Assembly: GCF_009708175.1 (NCBI RefSeq)
Contig: NZ_WMBB01000016.1
Location: 119,004 to 183,003, forward strand
From: Nocardia aurantiaca
GTDB lineage: Bacteria > Actinomycetota > Actinomycetes > Mycobacteriales > Mycobacteriaceae
DNA: 64,000 bases
Reading direction: 5' to 3'
In this document: piece by piece, positions 53,097 through 61,871 of the stretch
Position numbering within the stretch: the first letter of the stretch is position 1
Layout of the letters: every line of letters starts with the position of its first letter
Program-made: the position numbers and the translations under genes
Notes under the pieces: model-generated
The model's input: only the letters and a program-made list of their open reading frames with translations
What the model was told of the DNA's origin: nothing
Database searches by the model: none

Positions 53097-53873
53097 TTAC
53101 GCACCGTACCTACGTTGGCGTGTTGCGAAGTTGCGCAGTGCCCGCAGGAAGTCGACCTCACGGACCGCTGGCCAATACGCGTCGCAGAAATACAGCTCGG
53201 CATATGCGCTCTGCCAAAGTAAGAAGTTCGACAGACGTTGCTCACCGCTTGTGCGGATTACCAGGTCGGGTTCCGGTTGACCAGCGGTGTAGAGGTGCCG
53301 GGCAATGTCATCGATGGTGAGATCCTCGGCTAGGTCAGCCAACCCTCGTCCAGCATTAGCGTGTTCGGACAGTAGACGTCTGAGGGCCTCGACAATTTCT
53401 TGCCGACCGCCGTAGCCAACAGCCAGCGTCAGATGAAAACCTGTCTTCACGGCGCTTGTTACTTCCACTCCCTGCTCGAGGACGCGAGCGGTGGAAGTAG
53501 GTAGAAGGTCCAGATCGCCGGCGATGTGTACCTGCCAGTGCGCATTGGGCTGGGTCAGCCGGTCGGTGACGAGCTGCTCGAGGACTTGCATCAGAAAGGT
53601 GAGTTCGCTGGTGCTGCGGCTGGATAGATTCTCGACTGAGCATATGAATACGGTGACGTGCCGGATTCCAGCGTTCTTGCACCAAGAGAGGACTCGTTCG
53701 GAATGTTCAGCACCGTATTGGTGGCCCAGACTCGGGTTGTCCATTCCCATTTGTTGGGCCCATCGGCGGTTCCCATCCATTATCAGGCCGATATGCGCTG
53801 GAACTGGTCCACCGGTGATTTGACGTCGCAGATGCCGGGCGTATAGACCGTAGATGGGATCGCTGATGCGCAT
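53097..53873 (-). CDS. uppS: Isoprenyl (cis-prenyl) transferase, UppS family
   Basis: 258 residues from ATG 53871-53873 after GAAAGG. Motifs in order: AHIGLIMDGNRRWAQQMG with catalytic Asp33, GHQYGAEHSERVLSWC, and the C-terminal PDLVIRTSGEQRLSNFLLWQ plus AYAELYFCDAYWP. It condenses isopentenyl diphosphate in cis to make undecaprenyl- or decaprenyl-type lipid carriers, probably at the membrane face. The chromosomal copy is usually elsewhere, so this may be an accessory paralogue within the island. Confidence 0.92.
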   Translation of the reverse strand: MRISDPIYGLYARHLRRQITGGPVPAHIGLIMDGNRRWAQQMGMDNPSLGHQYGAEHSERVLSWCKNAGIRHVTVFICSVENLSSRSTSELTFLMQVLEQLVTDRLTQPNAHWQVHIAGDLDLLPTSTARVLEQGVEVTSAVKTGFHLTLAVGYGGRQEIVEALRRLLSEHANAGRGLADLAEDLTIDDIARHLYTAGQPEPDLVIRTSGEQRLSNFLLWQSAYAELYFCDAYWPAVREVDFLRALRNFATRQRRYGA

Positions 53874-54174
53874 GGGGGCCTTTCGATTTCTGATCGAGAT
53901 GTGGTCAAATCCTGTTGAATTGGGTCGTTCGGGCGACGTCGTTGTCGCGTGAGTCGATCTTGTTTCGGTGTGATGCCTTGGGCCGTTCGAGAATTTTGTT
54001 CCTGTGGAGCAGGACGTCGCTGCGGACCGGTGCGAGCGAACGCGAAGCGCTAGCCACTGGCCAGCATGTTTGGGCGGCGTCGATCAGCTTGTCAACGGAG
54101 TGGTTGGGGTTTCCGCAGGTCGAAGAGGTTACGTGCATGTACTTCATCGACGACCATGCCTACATGACATTGCA
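53874..54174. other. Intergenic stretch, nothing recognised
   Basis: No gene-like frame on either strand. It should contain the promoter of the uppS-type gene. No clear operator was seen. Confidence 0.4.
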
Positions 54175-54204
54175 CCCGCCCCGACTCTTAATCGTCGGGG
54201 CGGG
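54175..54204. terminator. Terminator hairpin behind the secreted glycine-rich protein
   Basis: Arms CCCGCCCCGAC (54175-54185) and GTCGGGGCGGG (54194-54204) pair perfectly around an 8-base loop, just 9 bases past the stop of the gene at 54213. Confidence 0.8.
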
Positions 54205-54212
54205 GCTTCCGG

Positions 54213-54923
54213 TCACTTCGTCATTGGCATCGGTGAGTTGATCGTGGTGAAGTATTGAATGGCGGCGAGGGCGGCGACGGGTGCGGTGACAAGAATCTGG
54301 CCGGCGATCGTCCCCAGGGCGCCGACGGCGATGATGCCTCCGATGCAGCCGACAGTGGCGGCAGGAACGAATGGGCCGAACAGGCCGACGATGGTGGCAG
54401 CAGCGATGGTGGCGCCAGCGATGCCGCCGAGGACGCAACCGACAGCTGCCCCGCCCAGACCGCCGACGAGGGTGCCAATCGTGGCGCCCGTGGTGATGGT
54501 GCTGGTCATGCGGCTCCAGGCGGCCTGTTCGCGGTCGTACTCGTTCTTCCATGGTGCCTTGTCTTCGAAAGGCAGGGAGGCAGGCTTGTAGACAGCGTGA
54601 GCGATGTCGTATTGCGGAGCAAGAGTCGCAGTGCGATCGGAAATCTGTGCTGCGATTGGGAATTCGAAGTCGTCGACACGGAATGTCAGTGCTGTGTCGA
54701 CGAGCACAGTGCCATCGGAAGCCTCGATCTTGAGGGCGCCATCCTCGACGAGCAGCGAGCCCGCATCGATAGCGATCGTGGCCGCCCGGCCATCACTGGT
54801 AGCCGTGAAACCGATGCCCGGCACATTCCGGTCGCTTGATGGTTCGGCATGCACAGTGCCCGTGCTTATGACGGAGGCGGCGACCACGTAGATTGAGATT
54901 GTCACAAGTTTTCTGATAACCAT
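54213..54923 (-). CDS. Secreted protein with a glycine-zipper C-terminal half
   Basis: 236 residues from ATG 54921-54923 (AGGACC upstream). Signal peptide: VIRKLVTISIYVVAASVIST, cleavage after VHA. The mature N-terminal half is soluble (GRAATIAIDAGSLLVEDG, ALTFRVDDFEFPIAAQI). The C-terminal half is an almost uninterrupted Gly/Ala zipper (GATIGTLVGGLGGAAVGCVL and repeats) that could form a membrane or oligomeric channel. Similar secreted glycine-zipper proteins are frequent in Nocardia, with unknown function. It lies beside the catabolic cluster but is not obviously part of it. Confidence 0.78.
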   Translation of the reverse strand: MVIRKLVTISIYVVAASVISTGTVHAEPSSDRNVPGIGFTATSDGRAATIAIDAGSLLVEDGALKIEASDGTVLVDTALTFRVDDFEFPIAAQISDRTATLAPQYDIAHAVYKPASLPFEDKAPWKNEYDREQAAWSRMTSTITTGATIGTLVGGLGGAAVGCVLGGIAGATIAAATIVGLFGPFVPAATVGCIGGIIAVGALGTIAGQILVTAPVAALAAIQYFTTINSPMPMTK

Positions 54924-54998
54924 TTTGAGGTCCTGGATGCAATGAAGGCCGGAACTGGCGTGTTTTCGGACGTAAGAGTTTCCGGTTTGTTGATGGTC

Positions 54999-55523
54999 CT
55001 AGTGCGGGGTTCTGGCCGGCCTGAGCAGGCTTGACTGCTCCAACTGAGCGAACAGGCCGCCTGCTCGGAGAACGTCGAGCAGGAGTCCTGGCAACGGGTC
55101 GACCTTGTGTCGGCTTCCAGCCGTCGTGTTTTCGACGATGCCGTTTTCGAAATCGAGCGTGATCACGTTTCCTTCGGTGATCATCGACGTTGCATGAGGA
55201 ACGGTGAGGACGGGCAGTCCGTAGTTGATGCAGTTGCGGTAGAACAGTGAGTTGAACTGTTCGGCGACCACGGCCGCGATGCCGAGCTCTTTGAAGAGCA
55301 TCGCCACGGGGCGGCTCGAACCGATGCCGAAGTTGCGGCCGCCGACGACGATGTCTCCTGAACGCACCTGTGTCGGCCAATCTGGCCGCGAGGCGTTGAA
55401 CATGTGTCGCGCGGCTTGGTCGAAGGGAAGTTTCAAGGCGAACCCGGGATACATGTCGTCGGTGTCGACCGCGTCGCCGAAGATCCAGGCACGTCCGGTC
55501 ACATTCGACAAGTTGGTGGTCAT
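54999..55523 (-). CDS. Aconitase-superfamily hydratase, small subunit (LeuD/DmdB-like)
   Basis: 174 residues from ATG 55521-55523, whose first base lies within the stop of the large-subunit gene (ATGA), so the subunits are made together. It reads GRAWIFGDAVDTDDMYPGFA and the swivel-domain signature SGDIVVGGRNFGIGSSRPVA, then FNSLFYRNCINYGLPVLTV. This is the small subunit of isopropylmalate isomerase-type hydratases (archaeal/DmdB size class). With its partner it adds water to a maleate-type double bond. In dimethylmaleate hydratase of Eubacterium barkeri the equivalent pair acts before a lyase of the family found next door. Confidence 0.88.
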   Translation of the reverse strand: MTTNLSNVTGRAWIFGDAVDTDDMYPGFALKLPFDQAARHMFNASRPDWPTQVRSGDIVVGGRNFGIGSSRPVAMLFKELGIAAVVAEQFNSLFYRNCINYGLPVLTVPHATSMITEGNVITLDFENGIVENTTAGSRHKVDPLPGLLLDVLRAGGLFAQLEQSSLLRPARTPH

Positions 55524-56782
55524 GCTGATACTCCGTCGAGGTCGCGGACGTCGGCGATCGCTCCGCGCAACGCCGACGCGGCCACTGTCGCTGGTGATGC
55601 CATATAGATGTTGGCCTCTGGGCTGCCCATGCGGCCTCGGAAGTTGCGTGTACTGGCGGTGATGCACGTTTCGCCTGCGGCGACTACCCCCATGTGGTAG
55701 CCGAAGCAGGCACCGCACGTCGGGTTGGTGATAGTAGCGCCGGCGTCAGCGAGGTCGGCCAGATAGCCCAGCCGTGACGCCTGTGAATAGATCTGTTGGC
55801 TGGCCGGTGTCACGATCAGCCGCGTCTGGGGTGCGACCCGTCGGTTCTTCAGGATGCGGGCCGCGATCTCTATATCGGCGAGCTGTCCGTTGGCGCACGA
55901 GCCGATGAAGGCCTGATCGACCTTCGTTCCCACTACATTCTCCACCGGCCCCGCGTTGTTGATCACATGCCCGGGCAACGCGACCATGGGTGAAACCCGG
56001 TCAAGGTCGAGTACATGGACTGCGGCGTACTCGGCGCCGGGATCCGCGTCCAGCAACTGGGGTTCAGAGTCTGGGGCTGCGGCCCTCACATAGTCCAGGC
56101 AGACCTGGTCGGCTGGGAAGAGTGTGAAGTCGGCGCCGATTTCGGCACCTTGAGTGGCGATCGTGCGGCGGTCGGTCATCGGTAGTGACGTCAGGCCGGG
56201 GCCGCCGAATTCGACGGCGTGGTCTGTCGCGTCCCCATACTGCCCTGCGATGGCGAGGAAGATGTCTTTACCGTTGACCCATTCGTGCTTGCGGCCGTGT
56301 AGTTCGTATCGGATGGTTGGCGGCACCCGATGCCAGGTTCGTCCGGTGCACACGATCTGCAGCACCTCGGCGGGCCCGAGGCCACGTGCGGCCGCGGCGA
56401 CCGCTCCGGCCGCGCAGGTATGGGAGTCGGTGCAGGCGATAACCATGCCCGGGCGTGCCAGCCCCTGCTCGGCGAGGACTTGGTGGACGATCCCGTGCTT
56501 GCCGATGTCGAAGAAGTTGGCGATCTTGTGAGTCGCGGCGAAGGCCCGTGCCCGCGCGCCCAGTTCTGCGTCCCGCACCGACTGAGCGGGCACCACATGG
56601 TCCATGACGATCGCGACTTTGTCCGGATCGTGTATGGCGACAACATCTTCAAGGCGGTCATTGCCGAACTGCAGATCGATTAGCACAGCGAGGTCCACAT
56701 CGCACACGACGATGTCGCCGACACCTACTGGATCACCGCCCGATCGAGCACGCAAGATCCTTGCGATAAGAGTGTCAGGCAT
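55520..56782 (-). CDS. Aconitase-superfamily hydratase, large [4Fe-4S] subunit (LeuC/DmdA-like)
   Basis: 420 residues, the size of the two-subunit isopropylmalate isomerase/homoaconitase/DmdA class. Start ATG 56780-56782 with GAAGGAG upstream. Cluster cysteines are visible: Cys296 in AFIGSCANGQL, Cys356 and Cys359 in TNPTCGACFGYHMG, and VIACTDSHTCAAGAVAA is the conserved N-terminal site. It is coupled to the small subunit by ATGA and its own start overlaps the lyase gene by 8 bp (ATGCCTGA), giving one tight operon. The substrate is not settled: isopropylmalate is unlikely here because the partner is a lyase, not LeuA/LeuB. Confidence 0.88.
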   Translation of the reverse strand: MPDTLIARILRARSGGDPVGVGDIVVCDVDLAVLIDLQFGNDRLEDVVAIHDPDKVAIVMDHVVPAQSVRDAELGARARAFAATHKIANFFDIGKHGIVHQVLAEQGLARPGMVIACTDSHTCAAGAVAAAARGLGPAEVLQIVCTGRTWHRVPPTIRYELHGRKHEWVNGKDIFLAIAGQYGDATDHAVEFGGPGLTSLPMTDRRTIATQGAEIGADFTLFPADQVCLDYVRAAAPDSEPQLLDADPGAEYAAVHVLDLDRVSPMVALPGHVINNAGPVENVVGTKVDQAFIGSCANGQLADIEIAARILKNRRVAPQTRLIVTPASQQIYSQASRLGYLADLADAGATITNPTCGACFGYHMGVVAAGETCITASTRNFRGRMGSPEANIYMASPATVAASALRGAIADVRDLDGVSA

Positions 56783-57680
56783 TGACGGCTCCTTCTCGAG
56801 AGTCGTTGGTGGTGTAGCCGTACCGGTTGCGGAGGTCTTCCCAGAAGCGGAGCCCGACTGTTTCGAAGAGTTCCTGCACGGAAATCTCGCTGCCCTGTGC
56901 AACCTCACCTCGCGCGGCCCTTACCAATGCCGTGCGCATCGCGACTGCGCCGCTGACGAAGGTGAGTCCCGGCAAGATGACCACCGAGTAGCCCGCCTCA
57001 CGCAATTGCGCCAGCTCGGCCCGCGGCGTCCTGCTGCCGGGCACATCGACGAGATTGAACATTGCGGGCACGGGCACGGCCGCAGGGACGGCCATGACCT
57101 CGGACATGGTTTCGGGCGCTTCGACGAACACCATGTCCGCACCGGCCTCGGCATACAGATTCGCCCTACGTATGGCTTCGTCGAAGCCGAGACTTGCTCT
57201 GGCATCTGTGCGCGCGATGATCACCGTTGCCGGGTCGCGCCGTGCCTGGGCCACGGCCTCGATCTTCCTGGCGAATTCCTCGGCCGCGATGACCTGTTTA
57301 CCGTCGAGATGGCCGCAGCGCTTGGGGAATTGCTGGTCTTCGAGTTGGACCGCGGCGGCGCCGGCCTGCTCGTACAGTTGCACGGTGCGGACGGTGTTGG
57401 TGACATCGCCGAACCCGGTATCCGCATCGGCGATCAGCGGGATTTCCACGGTGCGTGAGATCAGCGCTACACGGTCGGCCATTTCGGTCTGTGTGGTCAG
57501 ACCGATGTCGGGGAGCCCAGCTGTTGCCGCGACCGCCGATCCGGACATATAGGCGGCCTGAAAGCCGACGGCACGGGTGAGTGATGCAGACAGTCCATCG
57601 AACACACCGGGGACGACCGTGGCCGATCGCTCACCGAGAACATGTCGCAGCGCCGCGGCTGGGTGTTTGAGAGGGTACAT
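56775..57680 (-). CDS. Isocitrate lyase/PEP mutase-family lyase (2-methylisocitrate or dimethylmalate lyase-like)
   Basis: 301 residues. The (beta/alpha)8-barrel has metal-binding ADADTGFGDVTNTVR (Asp85, Asp87), VQLEDQQFPKRCGHLDGK with catalytic Cys122 in the KRCGH loop, and VIIARTDARASLGFDEAI. These mark the PrpB/2,3-dimethylmalate lyase/oxaloacetase group, which cleave a C-C bond of a substituted malate or isocitrate to give pyruvate or succinate and a short acid. Its tail overlaps the hydratase gene, so hydration and cleavage are probably consecutive. No prpC or prpD is present, which argues against a methylcitrate cycle. Confidence 0.9.
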   Translation of the reverse strand: MYPLKHPAAALRHVLGERSATVVPGVFDGLSASLTRAVGFQAAYMSGSAVAATAGLPDIGLTTQTEMADRVALISRTVEIPLIADADTGFGDVTNTVRTVQLYEQAGAAAVQLEDQQFPKRCGHLDGKQVIAAEEFARKIEAVAQARRDPATVIIARTDARASLGFDEAIRRANLYAEAGADMVFVEAPETMSEVMAVPAAVPVPAMFNLVDVPGSRTPRAELAQLREAGYSVVILPGLTFVSGAVAMRTALVRAARGEVAQGSEISVQELFETVGLRFWEDLRNRYGYTTNDSREGAVNA

Positions 57681-57734
57681 TGAATACCTTTTCTGTCGTG
57701 GGGGTTCGGTCGGTGCAAAGGAACACGTGCGATG

Positions 57735-59054
57735 TCACAGGTGGTCCGGCGCGGTGTGGTGGGTGCTTGCGGGGGACGCTCGCCGCCGCAATCGTGTGTC
57801 CAGCAGCAGGGCCAAGGCCGCCGAGGCCAGCGCGGCAAGGCCCAGAAACAGCACGGCCAAGGTGAAGTCTCCGGTGATGCCGCGAAGAATGCCCGTGATC
57901 TGTGGCCCGAAGTAGGATCCGAAATTGCCCAGTCCATTCATGGTGGCCAATCCACCAGCGAGCGCAGCCCCGGACAGAAACGTCGACGGAATCGACAGCA
58001 ACGTCGCCAGGCATGAGTACAGGCCGATGCCGGCAACGCAGAATCCGGTGATAGCCAGGACCGGCCGATCGATCGCTAGCCCTGCGAACAGGAAGCCGAT
58101 CGCGGCGACACTGATCGCCACCACATAGTGGCGTGTCAGTTCTTTCTTACGGTCCGCATGCCGGGCCCACCACAGCATCGGCCCGAGTGCCAGCAGCGGC
58201 GGCAGTCCGACCACCCAACCAAGAGTGTTGGTGCCCAAGCCGAGTTGCTCGAGAATCTGCGGGATAAAGAACTGGTATCCCCAGAGGCTGCAGGCGAACA
58301 GCATATAGACGATGACGAGCATCACAACATAGGCATTGAACACCCCGCGCCAGAACGCCTCCCGTGATGTCCCTTCCGAATCCGGAGAGAGCTGCTGGTT
58401 CAGCCATCGCCGCTCGTCGGGGGCGAGGAAAGCCGCATCGTCGGGGCCGTTGCGTGCAACGGTGTAGAAGACGACGCCCAGGACCACAGCTGGTAAGCCG
58501 GTGAGCAGGAACAGCCATCGCCAGCCAGGCAGCCCCAATGTGCCGTCGAGACCGGTCATGATGTGGGTCAATATCGGCGTGGTGATGCCGGAGAACGGAA
58601 CTGCGACCGTCAGCAATGCCGTCGCAAGCGCCCGGTTGCGCCGAGGGAACCAGCCCGCGAGGAAGAACAACATCGCTGGTGAGAAGCCGGCTTCGGCGAC
58701 CCCGAGAAGGAGTCGAAGCATGAGCAGGCTGTGCAGTCCCTGCACTGCCGCGGTCGCCATGGTGACCACACCCCAGCTGACGATGATCCGGGACACCCAA
58801 ACTCTGACACCGACGCGGCTCAAGGCGAAGTTGCTGGGGATCTCGCACAGCGCGTAACTCCAGAAGAAGATACCGGCGACCAGCCCGAAAGCTGCTGGGC
58901 TGATGCCGAGTTGCTTGTTCATCGTCAGCGCGGCGACCGACACGTTGAGTCGGTCGATGTAGAGCACGTATGTGCACAGGGCAGCCAATGGCAGGAAACG
59001 TCGCGTGACCTTGCGCAATGCGCGGGTTTCGACGGCTGTGCTCACTGTCGTCAC
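57735..59054 (-). CDS. MFS transporter of the anion:cation symporter (carboxylate) family
   Basis: 439 residues from a GTG at 59052-59054 (GAGGT upstream). Helix 1 has the family signature LCTYVLYIDRLNVSVAALTM, where YxDR..(I/V)..A is typical of ACS transporters for tartrate, phthalate, hydroxyphenylacetate and similar acids. LRLLLGVAEAGFSPAMLFFL is the second landmark. Predicted proton or sodium symporter for an organic anion. It heads the hydratase/lyase operon, 54 bases upstream of the lyase gene, so it probably imports the pathway's acid. Confidence 0.92.
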   Translation of the reverse strand: MTTVSTAVETRALRKVTRRFLPLAALCTYVLYIDRLNVSVAALTMNKQLGISPAAFGLVAGIFFWSYALCEIPSNFALSRVGVRVWVSRIIVSWGVVTMATAAVQGLHSLLMLRLLLGVAEAGFSPAMLFFLAGWFPRRNRALATALLTVAVPFSGITTPILTHIMTGLDGTLGLPGWRWLFLLTGLPAVVLGVVFYTVARNGPDDAAFLAPDERRWLNQQLSPDSEGTSREAFWRGVFNAYVVMLVIVYMLFACSLWGYQFFIPQILEQLGLGTNTLGWVVGLPPLLALGPMLWWARHADRKKELTRHYVVAISVAAIGFLFAGLAIDRPVLAITGFCVAGIGLYSCLATLLSIPSTFLSGAALAGGLATMNGLGNFGSYFGPQITGILRGITGDFTLAVLFLGLAALASAALALLLDTRLRRRASPASTHHTAPDHL

Positions 59055-59135
59055 AGGGTGACCTCTTTGTCAGCCAATCGGCGTCTGCAACGCCGAGTTA
59101 TCCAATGGTGAAACCGCATCGTGGTGTCTCAGTCC

Positions 59136-59154
59136 GCATGCTGGAGTAGTATGC
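59136..59154. promoter_or_regulatory. Candidate IclR operator in the divergent promoter region
   Basis: GCATGCT-GGAGT-AGTATGC is a 7-bp inverted repeat with one mismatch. It lies between the transporter start (59054) and the IclR start (59290), the usual place for an IclR-type operator. Confidence 0.5.
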
Positions 59155-59289
59155 GTCACAGTAGCTAGATGGTCAACAGTCGGCGGACTGGATAGCGCAG
59201 ACAGCTCGGTTGCTGCAAACTTCACACCTGTTTTAGAGTGCAGCGGATAGCTGATTATTGGATCTAGAGACCACGATGCGGAGTGAGGC

Positions 59290-60090
59290 ATGACTGAGAA
59301 CAACAGGACGCAGCCGTCGATCCTGGTGCTGGAGAAGTGCGTCCGAGTACTGGATTGCTTCACCCCGGACCGCCCAAAGCTGCCGATCAGTGACATCCGG
59401 AAGCTGACCGGATTGCCCAGCACGACCGCGACACGAATCGTCCAGACCCTAGTGAGTAGCGACCTGCTCCAGCGAGACGGAGACATGTACCGACTCGGAT
59501 TGCGAGTGCTGGCGTGGACTGCCTCGGCGACAGCAGGCTCGGAACTGATTGCCGCCGCTAAGCCAGTGGTCGAGAACCTGCGCGACCTGACAGGAGAGTC
59601 GTCGGGGGTCTATATCCGACGCGGCATCGCTCGCGTCGCGGTTGCCGTTGAACTGTCCCGCCAATCGATCATCTACCAGGCCAACGTCGGTCAGGTGATG
59701 CCAGTACACGCTGGCTCTTCCGGGAAGGTATTCATGGCATTCGACCCGCGTGCCTTGGCTGCCGTACTCGAACAAGAGGCCGGTGGCATTCCCCCTGCGA
59801 CGATCGCCAATCGTGTGCGGTTGCAGGAGGAACTCGCCGAAATCCGCGAACGGGGCTGGGCCTACACCCAAGAGGAACGGGAAAAGGGCCTGAACTCGAT
59901 CGCGGCCCCTGTCTACGACCACACCGGAGAGATCGCAGCGACCCTCTCAATTGGAGGACCGGCGTTCCGATTGACTCCTGAGGCGGCTCGAGAATTCGGG
60001 CCGCTCACCGCGCAGTTCGCTCGGGGGCTGTCGCGCCGACTCGGCCAACCCAATGATCGATCCGACATCGATGACGCGACGACCGCTTGA
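59290..60090 (+). CDS. IclR-family transcriptional regulator
   Basis: 266 residues from ATG 59290. The N-terminal winged helix reads SILVLEKCVRVLDCFTPDR, LPISDIRKLTGLPSTTATRI. The effector-binding domain has the IclR landmarks VMPVHAGSSGKVFMAF and ERGWAYTQEEREKGLNSIAA with PVYDHTGEIAATLSI. IclR regulators control degradation of aromatic and carboxylic acids. It is divergent from the transporter operon and 51 bases ahead of the ligase, so it can control both arms. Confidence 0.92.
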   Translation: MTENNRTQPSILVLEKCVRVLDCFTPDRPKLPISDIRKLTGLPSTTATRIVQTLVSSDLLQRDGDMYRLGLRVLAWTASATAGSELIAAAKPVVENLRDLTGESSGVYIRRGIARVAVAVELSRQSIIYQANVGQVMPVHAGSSGKVFMAFDPRALAAVLEQEAGGIPPATIANRVRLQEELAEIRERGWAYTQEEREKGLNSIAAPVYDHTGEIAATLSIGGPAFRLTPEAAREFGPLTAQFARGLSRRLGQPNDRSDIDDATTA

Positions 60091-60140
60091 TCGACGTCGA
60101 TCACGCCGTTTATGAGAGCACTGATTCCCGAAGGAAGCCG

Positions 60141-61286
60141 ATGTACCTGACACAGGCATTGCACCGTGCCGTGCAGCAGACCCCGACGTCGCCTGTCACC
60201 ATCTTTGGTGACCGCATTCGCCAGTGGGACGAATGTGCCGACCGCGTCTCCCGGCTCGCAGCAGGGCTGCGCGGGCTGGGCATAAACTCCGGGGATCGAG
60301 TCGGCATTCTGGCACTGAACTCCGACCGCTATCACGAGTTCTTGTTTGCGAGCGCATGGGCCGGTGGGGTAGCGGCACCGGTCAACGTCCGATGGAGCAG
60401 TGCTGAGATCGCATTCTCGCTCGTCGACGCCGACGTTCGTGTCCAACTTGTGGACGACGCATGCGTTGCGATGGTGCCGGCGATCCGCAGCCGGGCCGAG
60501 AACGTGAGGACTGTCGTCTACTGCGGCGATGGCGCGGCGCCAGCCGGTTTGCTGAACTACGAGCAGCTAATCACCGACCACGACCCTGTTCCGGATACTC
60601 GGTCCGGCGGAGACCTCCCCGCCGCAGTCTTTTACACCGGCGGCACGCACATGAACCCAGCACTACGCAGCTACGCTGGGCGTGCATTACCCCACGTCGA
60701 GGTCAAGATCGTCGGGTCCACAGGCACCGAGCTACCGAACGGCACGGTAGGCGAAGTGGTTGTTCGCGGCGCGAACGTCATGCTCGGCTATTGGAACCGA
60801 CCAGACGAAACTGCCGCCGCATTCCGCGACGGTTGGCTGCTCACCGGCGATGGTGGATTCATGGACAAACGCGGATACCTGTTCGTCGTCGACAGAATCA
60901 AGGACATGATCGTCTCCGGTGGGGAGAACGTCTATTCCGCCGAAGTAGAGAACGCGCTCGCCAAACATCCCGCAGTCGCTGCGTGCGCCGTGATCGGGGT
61001 GCCGGATCCAGACTGGGGCGAACGAGTACATGCCGTGGTTGCGCTCGCCACCGGCCAGCAAACGACAGCGGAAGCACTGCGAGAGCACACCAAGAACCAC
61101 ATCGGCGGCTACAAGGCACCCCGATCGGTCGAGTTCGTCGAGGCGTTGCCCGTATCACCCGCCGGCAAGATCCTCAAGCGCGAACTTCGCGCGCGGTATT
61201 GGCCGACTCGGCACGCGAAGTCCACTGAAGAGACCCCAAGGAGCAGAGTATGTATCCGATCGACCCTGCGCGGACCGCATTCGTGA
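60141..61286 (+). pseudogene. Acyl-CoA ligase (AMP-binding family) with an in-frame central deletion
   Basis: 381 residues from ATG 60141 (AAGGAAG upstream). The N-terminus is normal (DRIRQWDECADRVSRLAAGL), and the C-terminal domain is complete, with YWNRPDETAAAFRDGWLLTG, YLFVVDRIKDMIVSGGENVY and the adenylation lysine in SPAGKILKREL. In between, AVFYTGGTHMNPALRSYA jumps from the start of the ATP-phosphate loop (YTGGTTGxPKG) straight to the region before GRALPHVEV. About 130 residues holding the P-loop rest, the GMTE motif and the acyl pocket are missing, yet the frame stays open. It should be inactive as a ligase. Confidence 0.82.
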
Positions 61287-61828
61287 TGATGGACCTTCAG
61301 CACGCCACCCTTGCGCCGATTCCCGACGCCCCCGGCCTGCTCGAACGGATCAGCCGAATCCGGCACGCTGCCGACACCGCCACCATCGAGATCGTTCACA
61401 TCAGAGTGGCTTTCACGCCGCAACAACGAACCGCGATATCTCCTCGCAACAAGATATTCGCGCCACTGCGCGATACTGGCCTGCTTGCCGACGACAGCCC
61501 CGAAGCACAATTTCATGCCAATGCCGCACCCATGCCTCACGAACAGGTCTTCACAAAGAACCGTGTCGGCGCGTTCAATACCACCGCGCTCGATAACTAC
61601 CTACGTGGACGCAACATCGACACGCTCCTCCTGGCTGGGGTACACACCAGTGGTGCCGTGCTCTCAACCGTGCGGGATGCCGCAGACCGCGACTTTCGGG
61701 TCATTGTCCTACAGGACTGTTGCGCGGACCCAGACGCTGCGGTACACGAAATGCTGATGAACCGTGTGTTCCCACCTCAAGCCGACGTCATCGATGTCCA
61801 GACTGCCCTCGCCGCCACGTCGGGGTAA
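61250..61828 (+). CDS. Isochorismatase-fold hydrolase without the catalytic cysteine
   Basis: 192 residues from ATG 61250, overlapping the ligase gene by 37 bases in another frame. The fold's Asp and Lys are present: Asp15 in AFVMMDLQHATLAP and Lys103 in EQVFTKNRVGAFN. Where cysteine hydrolases have Cys (GxxTxxCVxxT), this protein reads GVHTSGAVLSTVRDA, with Ala136. It therefore belongs to the Cys-less subgroup, like PhzD-type isochorismatases that use Asp/Lys only, and an amidase role (for example maleamate hydrolysis) is doubtful. It probably serves the same pathway as the divergent hydratase/lyase operon. Confidence 0.85.
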   Translation: MYPIDPARTAFVMMDLQHATLAPIPDAPGLLERISRIRHAADTATIEIVHIRVAFTPQQRTAISPRNKIFAPLRDTGLLADDSPEAQFHANAAPMPHEQVFTKNRVGAFNTTALDNYLRGRNIDTLLLAGVHTSGAVLSTVRDAADRDFRVIVLQDCCADPDAAVHEMLMNRVFPPQADVIDVQTALAATSG

Positions 61829-61871
61829 AGATCTCTCAAGATCATCTGGCCGGCGAATGGACTGTAAAAAC

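Noticed and set aside
54999..56782. Leucine-biosynthesis isopropylmalate isomerase (leuCD)
   Set aside because: No leuA or leuB nearby; the genes are fused by overlap to a PEP-mutase-family lyase and a carboxylate transporter under an IclR regulator, which points to catabolism.
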